A stretch of 64,000 nt of DNA, taken from contig JAFEKR010000009.1 in the NCBI GenBank assembly GCA_019022495.1, positions 1,860,001 to 1,924,000 on the forward strand, in the 5' to 3' direction. Source of the stretch: Epichloe hybrida. Taxonomy: Eukaryota > Ascomycota > Sordariomycetes > Hypocreales > Clavicipitaceae. Both the position numbers and the translations under genes were made by a program. Positions 61,010-64,000 of the stretch are shown piece by piece; the first letter of the stretch is position 1, and each line of letters begins with the position of its first letter. The notes beneath the pieces are model-generated. The model was not told the DNA's origin, searched no databases, and saw only the letters and a list, made by a program, of their open reading frames with translations.

Positions 61010-62535
61010 CTAGTTTATCTTTACTACTTAGGTATTAAGCTACTAGAGCTAAAAGATAACCTTATTATATTATTCCTTTATAAACCTAGACCTAGCTAAG
61101 TCTAAGCTTACTATAGTAATACCTTATTTTTTCTTAGTGTAGTTTTTAGTATAGAGTTTCTTAACCTAAGCTATATAGTCCTCTAGGGCCTAGATAATTA
61201 AAGTTAGCTATAAAATAAAGCTACTACTAAGCTAAAGTAAAACCACTTATATTATCTCCTAGTAACTATACTAGCCTAGGTCTTAACTAATTACTAATAT
61301 TCCCCTTACTAGCTAGTAATATTTAGCTATAAGCAAATTAGCACTAAAGTAAGCTTAGAATAGGTTTAGGAGTTAATATTACCTTAATATATATGTAATT
61401 ACAAACCTAATAATTAAAACAGGCATTAGATATTACCCCTTTATATATAGATTAGCCCTGCCCCTAGACTAAAAATAAACTAACTTACTAATAATATTAT
61501 AGCACTAATAGCCCTTATTTTTAATAGATTATATCTTATAGGACATACACTAGATCTCTTATAGCTTACCTAGCTACCCTAGGTTAGACCTAGAAATAAG
61601 GTAAAATAAAGGTAAAGGGGACTTACTTCTAGGCCTTTTACCTTTACTTAATCTAATTACTTCTAGGTTAAGGACTTCCTTAAATACTTATTTAAGGTTA
61701 TAAGTTCCTAGGTAAATTAAAGCTAGAATAGCACTAAAAATAAGGTACTTATAAAGCTTAGTAATATTATAGCGCGTTTTTTTTTTATATAAAATATTAG
61801 TATTTAAACTAGCACTAGACTAAAGAAGCCTTAAATAGCTTCTAAAAGGGATAGAAAGGAAAAGAACCTATAGGAAATTTATTATAAGAAAAGAAAAAAG
61901 GTTAAAACCTTAAGGGAGAAGAAGCTCTTTTTTATACTTAAGAGAGAGAGAGGGGGGGGACTAACTATAATATTAGCTAGAAAACAAAGTATAAGATAAG
62001 TAAACACATAAATAGCGCGTAACTAATCTAGGAGTAAAACTACCTAGTTACTAGGCTTAAATTACTTACCCCTTACTATAATTAAATAAAACTATATGCT
62101 TAGACTTTATAAGATATTTAGACTAGTACTAGGTTAGATTTAGCTAAAAAGTAAGGCACTAGAAGAGTTAGAAGTAAAGTAAATAAAAAGTAAATTATTA
62201 TTATAAATCTAAATTTACTATACCCTAGGGTAAAGTAAGAGACATAAAGCTAGGTTAAAGTAAGACTAGACTAGCACTAAAGGGAGCTAGTTAAGACTAT
62301 TACTATACTTTTTTCCTTTCTTTTTTATTTTCTTTAGGATAAGGCTAGTGTAAGCTAGCACTAAATACCTATAATTAATTATACCTAATGTAGTGCAAAC
62401 CTAGAAGAGGGTTAGCGCTAGCCTATTAATAGATATAAGAGGGTTTTTCTTCCTAGTAAAGGGTTTTCCCTCTTAACTAAGTGAATAGAGTACTAGGAAT
62501 AGCTATATAGTTAGCTAGCTAGCGTAAAGAATATA

Positions 62536-64000
62536 TAGAAAACCTTTAGAAAAACTTTAAAGAATATTTTAAAGGTTAAACTAAAGATATATTTAGGAGA
62601 GTTACTAACAAGCTTATAAGAGAGCTATAAAACTCTCTATAAGATAGTAATATATATATTAGCTAAGGAGTAAGCCTTCTTATCCTAATTACTCTTAAAT
62701 ATATGCTTTAAGAGGTAATAATAACTTTATAGCTAAGAGATAGATTATAATCCCCTAAACTACCTTATATATAACCCTTATAATTTACTACCTTAAAGAC
62801 CTTTTTTAATATTCCTTACTCTTAAGGGAAATAATCCCTATATTCCCTATAAGAACCCCTATAATAATCTTAGTTATATTAGGAATTTAATCTTTAATAG
62901 CTTACCTTACTTCCTTATTCTTTCTCTTTAGATAAATAAATTATAAAGAAAATATCTAAGCTTATAAAAATATATAAGAATAGTAATTACTATAGTAAAA
63001 AGCTATATAACTTTCTTTTACTAAAGCTTATACTCTTTAAGAGTAAGTATAACTAAATTAACCTCCTTAAGTTATATTTTAGTAAGGTATTTCCTATTAT
63101 ATTAATAAGAGATACTAAATAGTACTTTCTTAATTACCTTACTAGTAAGAATCTCTTTTATAAAGAGATAATTATAAATATCTATTAATAATTTAAAATA
63201 GAAAGTAATTAATAGTTTTATTACTATAAATAAAGTAATATAACCCTTAAGAATATTATTACTTAAAACCCTAAAAAGAGTAAGCTTAAGTACCTTAAGA
63301 TTTTATTAATTACCTTAAAAAGAGTTTATAAAGGCTTATACCCCTTTAATATAGTAAATATAAAGCTTTATAAGTAAACCTTAAATATAGTCTTTAGTAT
63401 CCCTAAATATTAGGTAATAAAGTATATATATACACTAGGCTTTAAAAACCTTACTAGTAATCTTTATAAGTTAATTATAATTATAAAGAGTAGTATAAGA
63501 AGTAACTAATATTACTAGTATTAAGATAAAGACCTATTAGAGGTAATATTTATAGATTACTAATATAGCTAATAAAATTAGAGAGACTAAGGAAAAGGAG
63601 ATTATTATAGTAACTTTAAATAACCTAAGTAATGCTTTATTTATAGTAAAAGTAATTACTAGTTATTAAACTATACTAATACTAAATACTAGAAAGAGAA
63701 AGAGAGATAGTAAGCTAGTAAGAACTATTACTTACCTCTTATAAAGAAAAAGTTCTAAGTATTCCTTACTTTATTTAAAGGTAATAATAATATTAAGGAG
63801 AAGCTATTATTAAAGGTATAACTTAGTATTATATAATTCTTTTACTTAGGATTATAAATAATAGATAATATTAATATCCTTATAATACTTAAGAATTAGG
63901 CTTTTTAATATACCTTACTTAAGTAAGAGCTATACCTTAAAGAGGCTTCTAATAAAGATAATTTAATTTATTATATATCTAAAGAATACTATTTTAAAGA
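62536..64000 (+). pseudogene. Ty1/copia gag (continues past the window)
   Basis: From about 63300 a plus-strand frame reads through stops with IKYIYTLGFKNLTSNLYKL near 63420-63475 and a zinc-knuckle-like QCFIYSKSNYQ at about 63630-63662. In fungal copia gag this segment is C-F-V-C-x-K-x-x-C-W-S-x-x-H followed by a charged stretch; here NTKYQKEKERQQ follows. The part 62536-63300 is in the right place for the N-terminal capsid region but is too mutated to align by eye. Reading direction is the same as the copia RNase H fragment at 45615; whether they belong to the same family is unknown. The left border is the right end of repeat E2, so the start is missing or displaced. Confidence 0.6.

Larger units (their letters stand above)
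53475..62529. mobile_element. Repeat E, copy 2, interrupted by gypsy F
   Basis: It has the same ends as E1 (AACTAGGGG...GTAAAG) and the same flanking AATATA (53469-53474 and 62530-62535). Removing F and one copy of its target duplication leaves about 1,847 bp, close to the 1,843 bp of E1. Differences between the two copies are mostly transitions. No coding content was recognised. Confidence 0.72.

Noticed and set aside
1..64000. Mitochondrial or plasmid origin because of the AT content
   Set aside because: Chromodomain gypsy elements, LTR target duplications and RIP-type stops indicate nuclear fungal chromatin; no mitochondrial genes or tRNAs were seen.

Overview
This 64 kb window looks like a transposon graveyard from a filamentous ascomycete (Pezizomycotina). 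No intact host gene, tRNA, rRNA or CRISPR array was recognised. The sequence is very AT-rich, TpA is everywhere, and CpA and TpG are scarce outside a few segments. Recognisable reverse transcriptase, integrase and gag frames are riddled with TAA and TAG at positions where CAA, CAG or TGG would fit, and paired LTRs differ almost only by transitions. This is the signature of repeat-induced point mutation (RIP). All coding features are therefore reported as pseudogenes; their limits are approximate because they were read by eye through stop codons.

Layout. 1-2945: 3' part of a Ty3/gypsy pol (element I, +). 4198-15775: a complete gypsy element H1 (-) with 197-bp LTRs and a CATAT target duplication, holding a hAT-like element A (10223-11712) in its RT. 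About 16095-25665: chromodomain gypsy G (+) holding hAT-like element B (22633-24407). 25985-26861: hAT transposase fragment. 26862-28745: hAT-like element C. 28746-33552: second, truncated copy of H (H2, +). 33553-45514: 12-kb gypsy K (-) with 470-bp LTRs. 45615-45830: copia RNase H fragment. 45831-48694: hAT-like element D, split by repeat E1. 48695-49140: hAT transposase C-terminus. 49530-49926: start of another hAT-like copy. 49927-52440: Tad-like LINE. 52441-53250: segment with little RIP and no identified function. 53475-62529: repeat E2, split by gypsy F (53807-61009, -), the least mutated element. 62536-64000: copia gag.

The most notable pattern is that three distinct gypsy elements each carry an extra long reading frame between pol and the 3' LTR. 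In F and K it lies on the opposite strand to gag-pol and converges on the end of pol. In H it is in sense, coiled-coil-like, and present in both copies. I recognise none of the three products. A second pattern is that C, D and K have flanks that belong to different parent elements on their two sides, which points to ectopic recombination or deletion among repeats rather than simple nested insertion. The relative order of insertion is clear only for A in H1, B in G, E1 in D, and F in E2.
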